Shown: positions 26,497-34,842, numbered from the stretch's first letter. The stretch: 64,000 nucleotides of DNA from Candidatus Bathyarchaeota archaeon (GCA_026014485.1 JAOZIE010000023.1:517757-581756), one strand, 5' to 3'. Notes: generated from the sequence alone by a model not told the origin. Program-made: numbers and translations.

Positions 26497-27471
26497 TTAA
26501 GACAGCTTTTTGAGTTTATCCTCAAGTTCCTCTCTCTGTGCTAACCCCATTTGTAACTGAAACTCAAGGTCAATCCTAAGTGCCTTCATCGATTGGTAAG
26601 ATAGAAATGCAATGAAGGGAAAAGTCCACATAATCATCAGTTGGATGTTTTGTTCTACAAACATCGAGTATACCAATGGAATATCCGATAGGAAAACCAT
26701 GAGTAAAACATTTGTTACGATATTGACTTTAAAGAGCCTTGAAAACGTTTCAGCTAATGTATGGTTCTTCACTAAAGATGGAATATCTTTTTTGACCTTT
26801 AACAGCATCTGTTCTATTAGAACAAAGAGCGCGCCTAAGATGATTGTTGAAAAAATTGCGCTGTGATGGATACTACTTGAAAGATACGCATAGAAGAAAT
26901 AGAAGAGGTCAACGAAAAGATACCCCATTACAAAGTACGTCAAAACCAAGAAAACAGTCAGATTTAGCTTCAGCTTTTTATTTAAGGTCTCTTTATCGCC
27001 CATTATGAAACAGAAAAAGATAGCCATTAAACATATGAGTCCAACTGCCAACAAGGGGACTTGGAGTATCTCAAACGGGCTCTTTAGCATGACAACCACT
27101 ACAAGAAGCCCGACGGGTAGCAGAATAAATAAAATATAGTTTTCTAATTTCTTGACAGTTTTCGATAATGCATCCTTTGCTGGTTCTTTCCGCTTATTCT
27201 CCTTTGACGCCTTACCAAACAACGCTAAGTGATACGCCGAACCAATTGTAATCCTCACTAAGAAGAACGTGCCTACTGCTATAATCGCTAACCATGCAAT
27301 AATAACCCATGAAGGCAAACCTTGATTTATATAGAAAGGAGATAGCAACAGCAGAAAGATTATTGCAAATGGCTTCCATTTACTCCTCTGTCCGAACTGA
27401 AACATTGTTAATGAAGTAATCCCTATACCCAGACCGATTTCGGCAAGGAAGTTTACAAGGAAGTCCGTCAT
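26497..27471 (-). CDS. Polytopic membrane protein with cytoplasmic coiled tail
   Basis: The 324-residue protein has about nine predicted membrane helices, including YILFILLPVGLLVVVVML and FLVLTYFVMGYLFVDLFYFF. A short charged C-terminal coil (LAQREELEDKLKKLS) follows. I do not recognise the family. Its place upstream of the zinc-ribbon and TIR-like genes suggests it could supply a membrane component of the same cassette. Confidence 0.7.
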   Translation of the reverse strand: MTDFLVNFLAEIGLGIGITSLTMFQFGQRSKWKPFAIIFLLLLSPFYINQGLPSWVIIAWLAIIAVGTFFLVRITIGSAYHLALFGKASKENKRKEPAKDALSKTVKKLENYILFILLPVGLLVVVVMLKSPFEILQVPLLAVGLICLMAIFFCFIMGDKETLNKKLKLNLTVFLVLTYFVMGYLFVDLFYFFYAYLSSSIHHSAIFSTIILGALFVLIEQMLLKVKKDIPSLVKNHTLAETFSRLFKVNIVTNVLLMVFLSDIPLVYSMFVEQNIQLMIMWTFPFIAFLSYQSMKALRIDLEFQLQMGLAQREELEDKLKKLS

Positions 27472-27519
27472 TAATATGCAGAATCCCGTTTTTGGCGGTT
27501 GGTTGGCATACTATTGAAG

Positions 27520-27741
27520 TTATTGCGGTTCTGTTAAAAGAATTGTGGCTTGTATTTTCTTCTTGTAGTGTAGCTTGATTATTCGGCTTACTGTTGAACG
27601 GTGTAGTCCAGTTGCAGAAGCTGCCGCTAAAATCCCTGATTCCTTGAAGATTTCAAAACCCATTTGCTTGACGAATCGCTCTAAAGTGCTCGGTGCTATT
27701 GGGTAAGGCTTTCTGGGTTCTTCTCGCGGATGTGCCGCCAA
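27520..27741 (-). CDS. Third helix-turn-helix module, likely split from upstream gene by a frameshift
   Basis: The 73-residue frame (TTG start) contains STLERFVKQMGFEIFKESGI and ATGLHRSTVSRIIKLHYKKK. This aligns with the repeat ESLERVLKADGYTLVKTQGI and GLNRKVISKIIK in the upstream protein. Reading upstream in this frame gives KPFVRTNWHRRR, which aligns with the linker GKQRERVTNWLKKF in the neighbour. One extra base in the AAA run (27775-27777) would explain the break. It was probably one protein with three DNA-binding repeats. Confidence 0.6.
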   Translation of the reverse strand: MAAHPREEPRKPYPIAPSTLERFVKQMGFEIFKESGILAAASATGLHRSTVSRIIKLHYKKKIQATILLTEPQ

Positions 27742-27763
27742 TCTTCTACGATGCCAGTTAGTT

Positions 27764-28381
27764 CTAACGAAAGGTTTCCTTTGATGGGTACTGCTTTATG
27801 ATTTTTGAAATGACCTTCCTATTTAATCCACTTATTAATGCAGCGCCAGAGATACCTTGAGTTTTAACGAGAGTGTAGCCGTCAGCTTTGAGAACGCGCT
27901 CTAAACTCTCTTTTTTTATTGGTTGTTGAGTGAATTTCTTTAACCAATTTGTCACCCGCTCTCTTTGTTTGCCTTTTGGCGCATAAGGCTCACTGGTGCG
28001 AAAAACCATATACTTTGATAATCCGCATGAGGCAGCCGAGGCTGAAAAACCCCTTTTTAGGACGGCTTTGTAGCCGTCTGGTTTGATTATGGATTCAAGG
28101 ATTTTTGGGCTTATTCTGCAAAAAGTGACCGAACCCGATTTTTCATTAGCCCACGAAAAGCGCTTAAGCCTCAAGAGACAGCCTTTTTCCAATCTATGGA
28201 TACAATACATCTGATTACTGCATCGAATTGATTTTCCCGTTACGCCCTTGTGAACTGCTCTTAAGGCACGTCTTGTAATTGGGAAAGCGGTTTTTAATGT
28301 CAGAACTATAGGCGTATATCTTTGTCCAAAACAACCGCCTTCGTTTATGTCAATGGTGTAAGGGCTTGTTACTTGCGACAT
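27764..28381 (-). CDS. Repeated helix-turn-helix DNA-binding protein (N-terminal part)
   Basis: The 205-residue frame starts with about 95 residues holding a Cys/His pair (QMYCIHRLEKGCLLRLKRF). Two homologous modules follow: PKILESIIKPDGYKAVLKRG with ASCGLSKYMVF, and ESLERVLKADGYTLVKTQGI with GLNRKVISKIIK. The second half of each module has the S/T-x-x-I-I-K-type recognition helix. A third module continues out of frame downstream. It is likely an element-encoded DNA-binding protein, and starts 19 bases after the coiled-coil gene. Confidence 0.65.
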   Translation of the reverse strand: MSQVTSPYTIDINEGGCFGQRYTPIVLTLKTAFPITRRALRAVHKGVTGKSIRCSNQMYCIHRLEKGCLLRLKRFSWANEKSGSVTFCRISPKILESIIKPDGYKAVLKRGFSASAASCGLSKYMVFRTSEPYAPKGKQRERVTNWLKKFTQQPIKKESLERVLKADGYTLVKTQGISGAALISGLNRKVISKIIKQYPSKETFR

Positions 28382-28400
28382 TTACCCATCTCGGCAAAAG

Positions 28401-29165
28401 CTAACGAAACGCACCCAAATCGTTCTGCTTTCCCTTGAACATATACCCAGAGATTACGGACTCCAATCGAGCAATCTCCTGTTTCAAAGCGGATACTTCT
28501 TTGTCTTTCAAACCACACTCAATAACTAACTTTGCATTTTTCTCAGCTAAAGGCTGGCGCTTCAATTTTTCCAACTCTGACCTAAGATGCACATTATCAG
28601 TCTCAAGCGCCGCTTTTCCTTCAAGTTGCTTTCGGAGGTTAATTATTTCCGCTATTTTGCCTTCATCGGGTTTTTTCAATTCTTCAATCTGCTTGTCTTT
28701 TTGGTCTAATTTTTCCTTAACAAAATGCAAACGTGAGAGTTCATCGCCATATTCTTCTCGAGACACCCCCAAAATGTTTACCCAATAACGCGCAGCGGCA
28801 TCAATTCTGAACCATTCGCCTAATTGCCTCATTCTTTCGCGTTCCCTGTCTCTCTCTGCCAGTTTCTGAGCCTTTTGGCAAGCGGTACATTGCTCAAGGC
28901 TTGTGTTCTTTAGTTTCTGTGGGTTTCTACAACACACCTCGCCATTATCTGAAAGGTAATCGCAACTTTCAATGTCGCTTTCTCCAGCAAGTGATGCACA
29001 GGGTTTTTTTCGATATGCATTACAAAGAACCGCTATTGCTTCACGTCTGCTGTTCAAACGTTTTTTTTCTTTGATGCTTTCGATTAGCTCAAAATCTTCA
29101 ATGTTCGTGTCAGTGCTTAGAAAGGTCGCTTTTTTTGGGAGGTTTTTTGAGCGTTTGCCTGCCAT
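28401..29165 (-). CDS. Coiled-coil protein with Cys cluster
   Basis: The 254-residue protein has a basic N-terminus (MAGKRSKNLPKKATF), a possible short ribbon-helix-helix-like segment around IEDFELIESIKEKKRLNSRR, a Cys-rich patch (CASLAGESDIESCDYL, CCRNPQ, CTACQK), and a long C-terminal coiled coil (residues about 140-240) with Glu/Lys/Leu heptads. It is probably a DNA-associated oligomer encoded by the mobile element. I do not recognise a family. Confidence 0.65.
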   Translation of the reverse strand: MAGKRSKNLPKKATFLSTDTNIEDFELIESIKEKKRLNSRREAIAVLCNAYRKKPCASLAGESDIESCDYLSDNGEVCCRNPQKLKNTSLEQCTACQKAQKLAERDRERERMRQLGEWFRIDAAARYWVNILGVSREEYGDELSRLHFVKEKLDQKDKQIEELKKPDEGKIAEIINLRKQLEGKAALETDNVHLRSELEKLKRQPLAEKNAKLVIECGLKDKEVSALKQEIARLESVISGYMFKGKQNDLGAFR

Positions 29166-29303
29166 AAATGATTCACCTTTTCAAGTAAGGCAAAAAGAAG
29201 GGTTGTTTAGAGTAGCCCCAGCGCAAACAGCGCCTTTTCCGAGTCTGTAGGTAGGGAAGTTTGGGATTATTTGGGCTTCGTGCCGTAAAGTACTCTTTGA
29301 AGG

Positions 29304-30848
29304 TCAATCCACTACCTCCGCTATCTCCAATTCTTCTTGAGCTATCACCTGCATATCGATGCCCTCACCTTTGCTCATCAACTCATTATATCGGCTGGTA
29401 TAGAGTGGCTCAACAAAACGATGCACCCACTCTTTCCAAGGCTCAAAGTTTTTTTCACCCAAGATAGCCGCACGCAGTTTATCGCCCAAAGTGCCGTGGT
29501 AAAAGTCTTTTATGGTGGTGGGGTCTGTTCCGCATTGTTCTGCACAGTCGTCAAGGCTTAAGCCGTGAAGTCCTGCAAGGCTAACAAAAGTGTGTTTGCC
29601 CACAGTGTGAGATGTTGTCATTTTACCCTCAGTTAACCACTGTTTGCGATAGTCAGTTGTGCCCTTTTGGTTGTTGACTACTGCCCGCAGTTTATAAACT
29701 CGCCCTGTAGCTGCATCTAAATGTTCACCTTCAGCAAGAGGCTCTCCTTTACGTGCAGTCTTATACCGCCATAGCCCTGCTCTAAATCCAGCCATCTTAA
29801 GACTTACGCTGTAACTATCATAGTTCTGCGGGTAGGACTCAAACCTTTTGAACCAAGCGCCAACAATAGGTTTATCCTCTTTATAGCGCTTAAAGAAAGC
29901 CATTGTTTCAGGCACAAAATAACGTTTGACTTTGCCGCCTGTCTTTGAGAGTTCTACCTTTGGTTCAAACATACTTATAGCGCCTAAATCCCAAAATGGC
30001 TGACAAAGATAACCGTTTGGCAATTTAGTACCCATAAGTAACTGGCTGCTTATTCTACCGCCACCCTCCAAACTCAATCTGTGGAGCACTAATGTGTCAA
30101 TTTCGTTAATGCCCTTAACATACGCTTCAAGTTCTTTCTCTTGGAGGTAATCATCTTTTTTGCCGCCAATGTTCTTTAGCCCTGTTGTATCCCATTCATC
30201 ACCCTCAAGGAATTGAAAATGAACTTTTGAAAGTTCAGAGTCTTTAACTTGTAGGGCTGCGAATTTCATAATGCATCTCAGCTTTGAAAGTGGTGCGAAT
30301 TTGCGCTTTCCTTGTTCACTATAGAACCTTGGGTCTGTTTTTGCTTTGCGAAAATCCTCTAAACTGAACAGAGCAGGGTCATGCCTTCCAAATTTCATGT
30401 AAAGGTATTGCCCCATTGCATCGACTGCCTTACCGCCTTTAGTCCACTCCCCTGTTACTCGATTTTGGTAATGTTTAGCCAGGTATTGATGGCAGAGCGT
30501 TTTTTGATATTCCGCGACCGTTGCCTCTGCAAGGGTGCGGGCGCTTTTTGGTGCACCCTTAGGAAAATCTTCATAGATTAGGTACAGCAACCCTCTTTTT
30601 GAAATGTTAAGGTAGTCGGCAAGTTGTGTGCCGTTCTTTATGGTTACTTCTGTGTCGTGGGGTAAGCTGCTTTGGTGGAATTTGCCGCGAATTATACCTT
30701 TGAAGGGTTTGACTTTCCACTTGTTTGTTTGGGTATCGGCAGGGGCGGGCTTTTCCTTGTAAAGGTGCTTGAAAACCCTGTTGATGTCCGCGTCTGTTGT
30801 GATTTCGCCCCGTCTTTGCTTTGGAGAGGCTATAGCGCGGGCTGACAT
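29304..30848 (-). CDS. Divergent tyrosine recombinase (integrase-like)
   Basis: The 514-residue protein has a tyrosine-recombinase-like C-terminal half. GGGRISSQLLMG carries Arg265, SKTGGKVKRYFVPE carries the beta-hairpin Lys, and SHTVGKHTFVSLAGLHGLS follows, with Lys418 where the second Arg normally sits. TTIKDFYHG carries the nucleophile candidate Tyr450. The N-terminal 250 residues include a core-binding-like helical region. The Lys for Arg change and the unusual length make this a divergent member. It starts 6 bases after the preceding stop, in the middle of the minus-strand array, and is the main evidence for a mobile element. Confidence 0.7.
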   Translation of the reverse strand: MSARAIASPKQRRGEITTDADINRVFKHLYKEKPAPADTQTNKWKVKPFKGIIRGKFHQSSLPHDTEVTIKNGTQLADYLNISKRGLLYLIYEDFPKGAPKSARTLAEATVAEYQKTLCHQYLAKHYQNRVTGEWTKGGKAVDAMGQYLYMKFGRHDPALFSLEDFRKAKTDPRFYSEQGKRKFAPLSKLRCIMKFAALQVKDSELSKVHFQFLEGDEWDTTGLKNIGGKKDDYLQEKELEAYVKGINEIDTLVLHRLSLEGGGRISSQLLMGTKLPNGYLCQPFWDLGAISMFEPKVELSKTGGKVKRYFVPETMAFFKRYKEDKPIVGAWFKRFESYPQNYDSYSVSLKMAGFRAGLWRYKTARKGEPLAEGEHLDAATGRVYKLRAVVNNQKGTTDYRKQWLTEGKMTTSHTVGKHTFVSLAGLHGLSLDDCAEQCGTDPTTIKDFYHGTLGDKLRAAILGEKNFEPWKEWVHRFVEPLYTSRYNELMSKGEGIDMQVIAQEELEIAEVVD

Positions 30849-30854
30849 GGTCGG

Positions 30855-31337
30855 CTATCGTTCCTGTTGTTTGCCCTTGCTGGCGGTAGCGTTTTCTTTC
30901 AGTTTTGCTTTTTCTTTGGGTTGTTCACCCTCGGTTGTATCGGAGCTTTCCTCTGTTTCTTCGCTGTCCTCGGATGGAATACCAAAAGCGATTTCGGCAG
31001 CCTGTTCGGCTTTCAAAAACTGTTCTTCCCACCCTTGTTTTATTGCGTAGTAGTGGCGCTTTACTAAGTTGGCATCAAAGCCGATGGCATCTGCAAATTC
31101 AGCTAAAGCAGCATCGATTTTTTCAACCTCTTCATCTTTGCTTGCGCCCACAAAGAGCGTTAACGGGTTGCTCAGGTCTTGCTGGCTCCACATTCCACTT
31201 AAGCCGCGTTGCTTGCAGATGGCAATGAGCTTACCAATTTTGAAATACTTGTCACCAAAAAAGCCAGTTTCGATTGAGTCATTAACTGCTACTTCAAGGG
31301 GTTTAAACTCTTTTGGTTGGTTTTTCTTCCCAGTCAT
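30855..31337 (-). CDS. Hypothetical protein with acidic tail, element-encoded
   Basis: From the ATG at 31337 (MTGKKNQPKEFKPL) the protein has 160 residues; this start makes a 4-base ATGA overlap with the upstream RHH gene, so I prefer it to an upstream in-frame start. A compact N-terminal domain (residues 1-115) is followed by an acidic, Lys/Glu low-complexity tail. No family is recognised. It is translationally coupled to the RHH regulator and lies directly before the integrase. Confidence 0.65.
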   Translation of the reverse strand: MTGKKNQPKEFKPLEVAVNDSIETGFFGDKYFKIGKLIAICKQRGLSGMWSQQDLSNPLTLFVGASKDEEVEKIDAALAEFADAIGFDANLVKRHYYAIKQGWEEQFLKAEQAAEIAFGIPSEDSEETEESSDTTEGEQPKEKAKLKENATASKGKQQER

Positions 31338-31543
31338 GCGGTACACTTCCCGATAGGTGTGCAAGAAGAGGACTGTTCTATCACAGCCGTTTCTTTCAGC
31401 AAGCCTCTTTTCTTCAAATCTTGTTTGATGGTGTAGCGAACATAGTCGGCTTGCGAGATGCCGAGAGATTTCGCCAACTGTTTTATTTGGGTTTTAACGA
31501 CAACCCCAAATCGTATATACAAATCGCCAGTCTCGTTTTTCAT
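31334..31543 (-). CDS. Ribbon-helix-helix DNA-binding protein
   Basis: The protein has 69 residues from the ATG at 31543 with GAGG about 8 bases upstream. The pattern DLYIRFGVVVKTQIKQLAKS followed by LGISQADYVRYTIKQDLKK is a ribbon-helix-helix: a short beta strand, a helix, a turn (GIS) and a second helix. It probably autoregulates the minus-strand array from the palindromic TATA region just upstream. Confidence 0.7.
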   Translation of the reverse strand: MKNETGDLYIRFGVVVKTQIKQLAKSLGISQADYVRYTIKQDLKKRGLLKETAVIEQSSSCTPIGKCTA

Positions 31544-31585
31544 AGGGTTTTTCCTCAACTATACGCACCCGCTAAACCCCGTATA

Positions 31586-31596
31586 CTTTTTATATA
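31586..31596 (-). promoter_or_regulatory. TATA box of the accessory array
   Basis: On the minus strand this reads TATATAAAAAG, inside the near-palindrome GTATAC-rich stretch 31581-31597. It lies about 45 bases upstream of the RHH start and also touches the start of the divergent regulator, so one site can control both directions. Confidence 0.5.
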
Positions 31597-31601
31597 CGGT
31601 T

Positions 31602-32405
31602 ATGCTATTGTTTTCTTTCAGGGAGATTAAAACGAAGAGAATCATCAATAAAGAGGTAGAACAAGCAACGTTAAACGACTCGGCAGAAGTTATCGTTAAA
31701 AAACATTTGCTCTTAAAAAAGGAAATGGGTTTTGAAGAGTTGGTAAGCGTTACCAAACTAAGCCGTGCATCCGTCAATAAAGCGCTTCAGAAACTTTTCT
31801 CAAAGGGAACGGTAGCAAAGGGAAACGGGCTTCACGGCAAATGGCGTCTAACTAATGAGGGGTGCGTTCAAATAACAACAGAAGGATTGGCAAACGCGAT
31901 ACGGACATGCACAGTTCTGGGGGTACAAACTGAAAGCACTCCCACAACTCAAACATATCTTGCATATGAAGTCATTAAATCAGACGAGAAAGCGAATCTG
32001 CCGAAAAAATATCCCAATAGCGCTAACCCATACAAAGGCAACAATTTCACGATGGCTGAGCTTGACATCGCACATTCTCTCAAGTCGCGCGTGCTTGAAA
32101 CACACTGTTTAGACCTGACGCCTGACGATGTAAAGAAAATTGCATTTGTTGAAGAGCTAAAAACCCCTCGTGGTGAAGACGCGAAAGAAAAGGTGTTAGA
32201 AGCACTATCTAAACGGGTGAAGAAGATAGTTTTTGTTGAAGTCTTATACCCTGCGCTTTTACTTGAGGAAAGGAGAACAGCAAAAGACGGATTCAAAGAA
32301 GCTGATATTTGCCCCGAGTGCGGTAGCACCAGCTTTGTACACGATTCTGATGTGAAGGAGACTATATGCGGGAATTGCGGTTTAGTCCTGCGAGTAGATG
32401 CTTGA
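31602..32405 (+). CDS. Winged-helix regulator fused to a C-terminal TFIIB-type zinc ribbon
   Basis: The protein has about 267 residues from the ATG at 31602; the frame is open from 31458, but that part overlaps the RHH gene. The N-terminal winged helix is LLLKKEMGFEELVSVTKLSR, then ASVNKALQKLFSKGTVAKGN. A charged middle domain follows. The last 30 residues, CPECGST...CGNCGLVLRVDA, are a TFIIB/TFB-type zinc ribbon, normally found at the N-terminus of TFB where it contacts RNA polymerase. This looks like an element-encoded transcription factor that could recruit or divert polymerase. The start is uncertain because no clear ribosome binding site is seen. Confidence 0.7.
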   Translation: MLLFSFREIKTKRIINKEVEQATLNDSAEVIVKKHLLLKKEMGFEELVSVTKLSRASVNKALQKLFSKGTVAKGNGLHGKWRLTNEGCVQITTEGLANAIRTCTVLGVQTESTPTTQTYLAYEVIKSDEKANLPKKYPNSANPYKGNNFTMAELDIAHSLKSRVLETHCLDLTPDDVKKIAFVEELKTPRGEDAKEKVLEALSKRVKKIVFVEVLYPALLLEERRTAKDGFKEADICPECGSTSFVHDSDVKETICGNCGLVLRVDA

Positions 32406-32529
32406 TTTCGACTGAATATCGCGCCCTTGCCTCTATGTTGTAATTTTTTCTTAAAATATTAAGAACTTCTGTAATAATTACAGTAATTTGGTTTAGCAGA
32501 AAATTTCTAAGGCAGAACAGGGGGAAGGT

Positions 32530-32683
32530 CTATGAATTTTTCTCTATCCATTCTTTTAAGGCTTCTTCAGTTGCTTTTCGGATGTTGCCTCGTTTCATGC
32601 CGTATTTCTTAAAAACTGCTTCTCTAAACTCTGTTTCTAAATCGTCTGAAATAACAAGGTTGATATTTCCCGTTTTGCTTCAC
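32530..32683 (-). pseudogene. Small ribbon-helix-helix gene with a one-base insertion
   Basis: A GTG at 32683 follows GGGGG, as expected for a start. Dropping one A from the AAAA run (32673-32676) gives a 50-residue protein with TGNINLVISDDLETEFREAV and KKYGMKRGNIRKATEEALKE ending in TAG. That is a typical archaeal RHH/AbrB-like small protein (beta strand, helix, MKRGNI turn, helix). As written, the frame is broken after five codons. Confidence 0.65.
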
Positions 32684-32928
32684 CCCCTTTTGTTAGGGTA
32701 AAGGTGGGAAAGGACACTCGCTTTCACCACCCCTCGCCTTTAAGGGTAGACAAGGAACCCGCCCAGTATGAATCCCCAATTACTGGTGAATAAGTAAAGG
32801 CGAAAAACATATAAACTTTTCTACTTAAGTTGAAAACAATTCACCAACTTAATGCGGGTGTCTGTGAAAATTGCGCGACAATCCGAAAACATTCACGTGA
32901 AAAATAAATCAAGTGTACATAATAAACT

Positions 32929-32947
32929 AAGTGTTAATAATACACTT
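32929..32947. repeat. Perfect inverted repeat, 6-bp arms, 7-bp spacer
   Basis: AAGTGT and ACACTT flank TAATAAT. A further AAGTGT lies at 32911-32916. The size fits an operator for a dimeric RHH or winged-helix protein encoded in the block. Confidence 0.5.
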
Positions 32948-33169
32948 CAACGTATTTATTTGCGCTAGCTGTTTTCGTTGTTTTCTATGGGAGAGAAAAC
33001 CCCAAAAACACGTAAAAAAAGCCACATTCACCGTTCACTTGGAAAGCCACCCCTCAGTCTCAGCAATTCACTAAAAAGGCACGGAAAATCTCGCATTTCA
33101 GGTTGTTTTGCGTTTTTCTCAAATAATAATATCAAAAGTGTGCAAGTAATGCCGTCACACCATATTGAA

Positions 33170-33250
33170 TAATACCATCGATAATACCATAGAATAACAG
33201 TTAAATCGTTATTGCATGGTTTCACATAGTTATTGCACACCACTATTGCA
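33170..33250 (+). repeat. Iteron-like cluster (AATACCAT and TATTGCA words)
   Basis: AATACCAT occurs at 33170 and 33183. GTTATTGCA occurs at 33208 and 33229, and CTATTGCA at 33243. Repeated words at short spacing in AT-rich DNA resemble replication iterons or multiple protein-binding sites. Confidence 0.4.
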
Positions 33251-33670
33251 CACTTTCCCATGCTTTTCGGGGTTTAACTTACATTCCAGAGTTTCATAGC
33301 TGGGCAATTCTGGTGTTGCTTACTTTGACATCTGCCTGTTTGGCGTTTTCCAAACAGAGAGCGAAGCATTAGTGAATAGGCACCTTCACCAGATATTGCC
33401 CCTTAAATCTGCTTTTCCTTGAGAAAACGAAGAAGCCGTCAACAAATAAACAAGCATTTGAGCCTTTAAATAAGAAGGACTGCAGTAGAAAAAAAATCAC
33501 CTAACAGAGCATCCCCGTCCGCACCTGAAGTTCCCTCAAAACATATGTTGCAATAGGAAATTGCCTTTGTTAACATGGTGACTCAAACAAGCCGAATTCA
33601 TGTTTGGTAAATCAAAGATAAATAGTTGTAATGTACAATCGTATAGAATGTTAGATGGAGGAAACAGAAC

Positions 33671-34093
33671 GTGTCAATAGCGCAAAGAAAACTCGGCAGC
33701 GAAATCGCAGCGCTGATGGAGAAACCAGTCACAGTTAACACAACAACTGGCAAAAAATTTGTCGGCACACTCATAGGCATAAACCCCGATACCTTAAGCC
33801 TCTGTATAGCAGAAGCCAGAGACGAAACAGGGCAAACTGCACGTCGCATCTTCCTCAACGGCAGCATAGTCGCACAAATAGCCAGCACTGAGAAACCCTT
33901 TGACCTCAGAGCACTTGCAACAAGATTAGAAAAAGTCTTCCCCACCATGGTCAAACTCTACGAAGACCAAGGCTTCATCTGGGTTATGGATAAAGTTAAA
34001 CTGACCGAAAAAGGCGTCGTGGAAGGTTCAGGACCCGCGGCAGAACGTGTCCAAAGAGTCTACGACCTTTTCATGACTGAATCCAAAGCCTAA
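33671..34093 (+). CDS. Sm-like archaeal protein with C-terminal extension (SmAP3-like)
   Basis: The 140-residue protein starts at GTG with TGGAGG upstream. Residues about 10-75 form an Sm fold (KPVTVNTTTGKKFVGTLIGI, then RRIFLNGSIVAQI, equivalent to Sm1 and Sm2). The C-terminal about 60 residues form a separate alpha/beta domain, as in SmAP3. It should assemble into rings that bind RNA. The stop overlaps the convergent PAC2 gene by four bases. Confidence 0.85.
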   Translation: MSIAQRKLGSEIAALMEKPVTVNTTTGKKFVGTLIGINPDTLSLCIAEARDETGQTARRIFLNGSIVAQIASTEKPFDLRALATRLEKVFPTMVKLYEDQGFIWVMDKVKLTEKGVVEGSGPAAERVQRVYDLFMTESKA

Positions 34094-34842
34094 ATGTACC
34101 AGCGCAGCGCCTCTTCCTCTTTCTTCTTTTCTTCAGAGATGTTTCGGATTAGCCCAAATGACTCAAGCACCTTTTTGGTTTGTTCCGCAGATGCATCAAC
34201 CCCCGCCAAGTCCACTGTTAAACCCAGATGCTTATTTAACGCCGTTAACGCCGCTGTCGTCGCCGTGACATCAGGATACATACCCAATGTGTCCACCAGC
34301 AACGCAAAAGCCCGCATGCCCCGCAGTTTGCACAAGCCTACCACAAGACCTGCAATGCCAAAAATGTGTCCAACCATAACTTTTCTGGTTAAACCCAGTG
34401 CCTCTTCAAGAGTTACCTCATCTGAGGCTGCACAGCGAATGCTTGGTTCGCTTTTGATTTCCTCTTTTTTGAAGCCGCCCAGTGAAATCGCGGATTTGCA
34501 ACCTAACTCTTGTGCCGCATCTAGCACTTTGCCGCATAACTCGTACTGCCCAAAAGTGGTTAACGCCTGAGTGTTGCCGTACCAGATGATTAAGTCACGT
34601 TTGCCTTCTTCACTTTTGACGTAGTACAACTCGTTTACGGGTGTGCGTGCGCTTCCAGTTTCCGTTAGGATGGCAAAATCCTGAAAACTCGACGAAACAA
34701 TGTTCGCGAATTTTTTGGCTTTCAACTGCGTTATCAGATGTAACGCGGTGATGTTGGCGACGAAGCCGATTCCTGGCAGTCCCTCGATTAAGACTGGGTC
34801 TTTGAGTTGCGGTTTCTCTGTGATTTGGATGCTGCAGACCAT
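34090..34842 (-). CDS. PAC2-family proteasome assembly chaperone
   Basis: The 250-residue protein has the family start (KDPVLIEGLPGIGFVANITA), the GYELCG-like middle and the GIAGLVVGLCKLRGMRAFAL segment. The extreme C-terminus is W-Y-I, which fits the HbYX motif used by archaeal PbaB to dock on the proteasome alpha ring. It probably helps assemble or activate the 20S proteasome. Confidence 0.9.
   Translation of the reverse strand: MVCSIQITEKPQLKDPVLIEGLPGIGFVANITALHLITQLKAKKFANIVSSSFQDFAILTETGSARTPVNELYYVKSEEGKRDLIIWYGNTQALTTFGQYELCGKVLDAAQELGCKSAISLGGFKKEEIKSEPSIRCAASDEVTLEEALGLTRKVMVGHIFGIAGLVVGLCKLRGMRAFALLVDTLGMYPDVTATTAALTALNKHLGLTVDLAGVDASAEQTKKVLESFGLIRNISEEKKKEEEALRWYI

Larger units (their letters stand above)
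32690..33670. other. Approximately 1-kb non-coding region with short repeats
   Basis: This AT-rich region has no convincing gene. It holds an inverted repeat AAGTGT-N7-ACACTT (32929-32947), a nearby AAGTGT (32911), a tandem AATACCAT pair (33170 and 33183), and several TATTGCA words. It lies between the accessory block and housekeeping genes and could hold an origin, operator or attachment site of the element. Confidence 0.5.

Noticed and set aside
32978..33172. 64-codon plus-strand frame in the repeat region
   Set aside because: Low complexity, no ribosome binding site, and overlap with repeat words make it unlikely.
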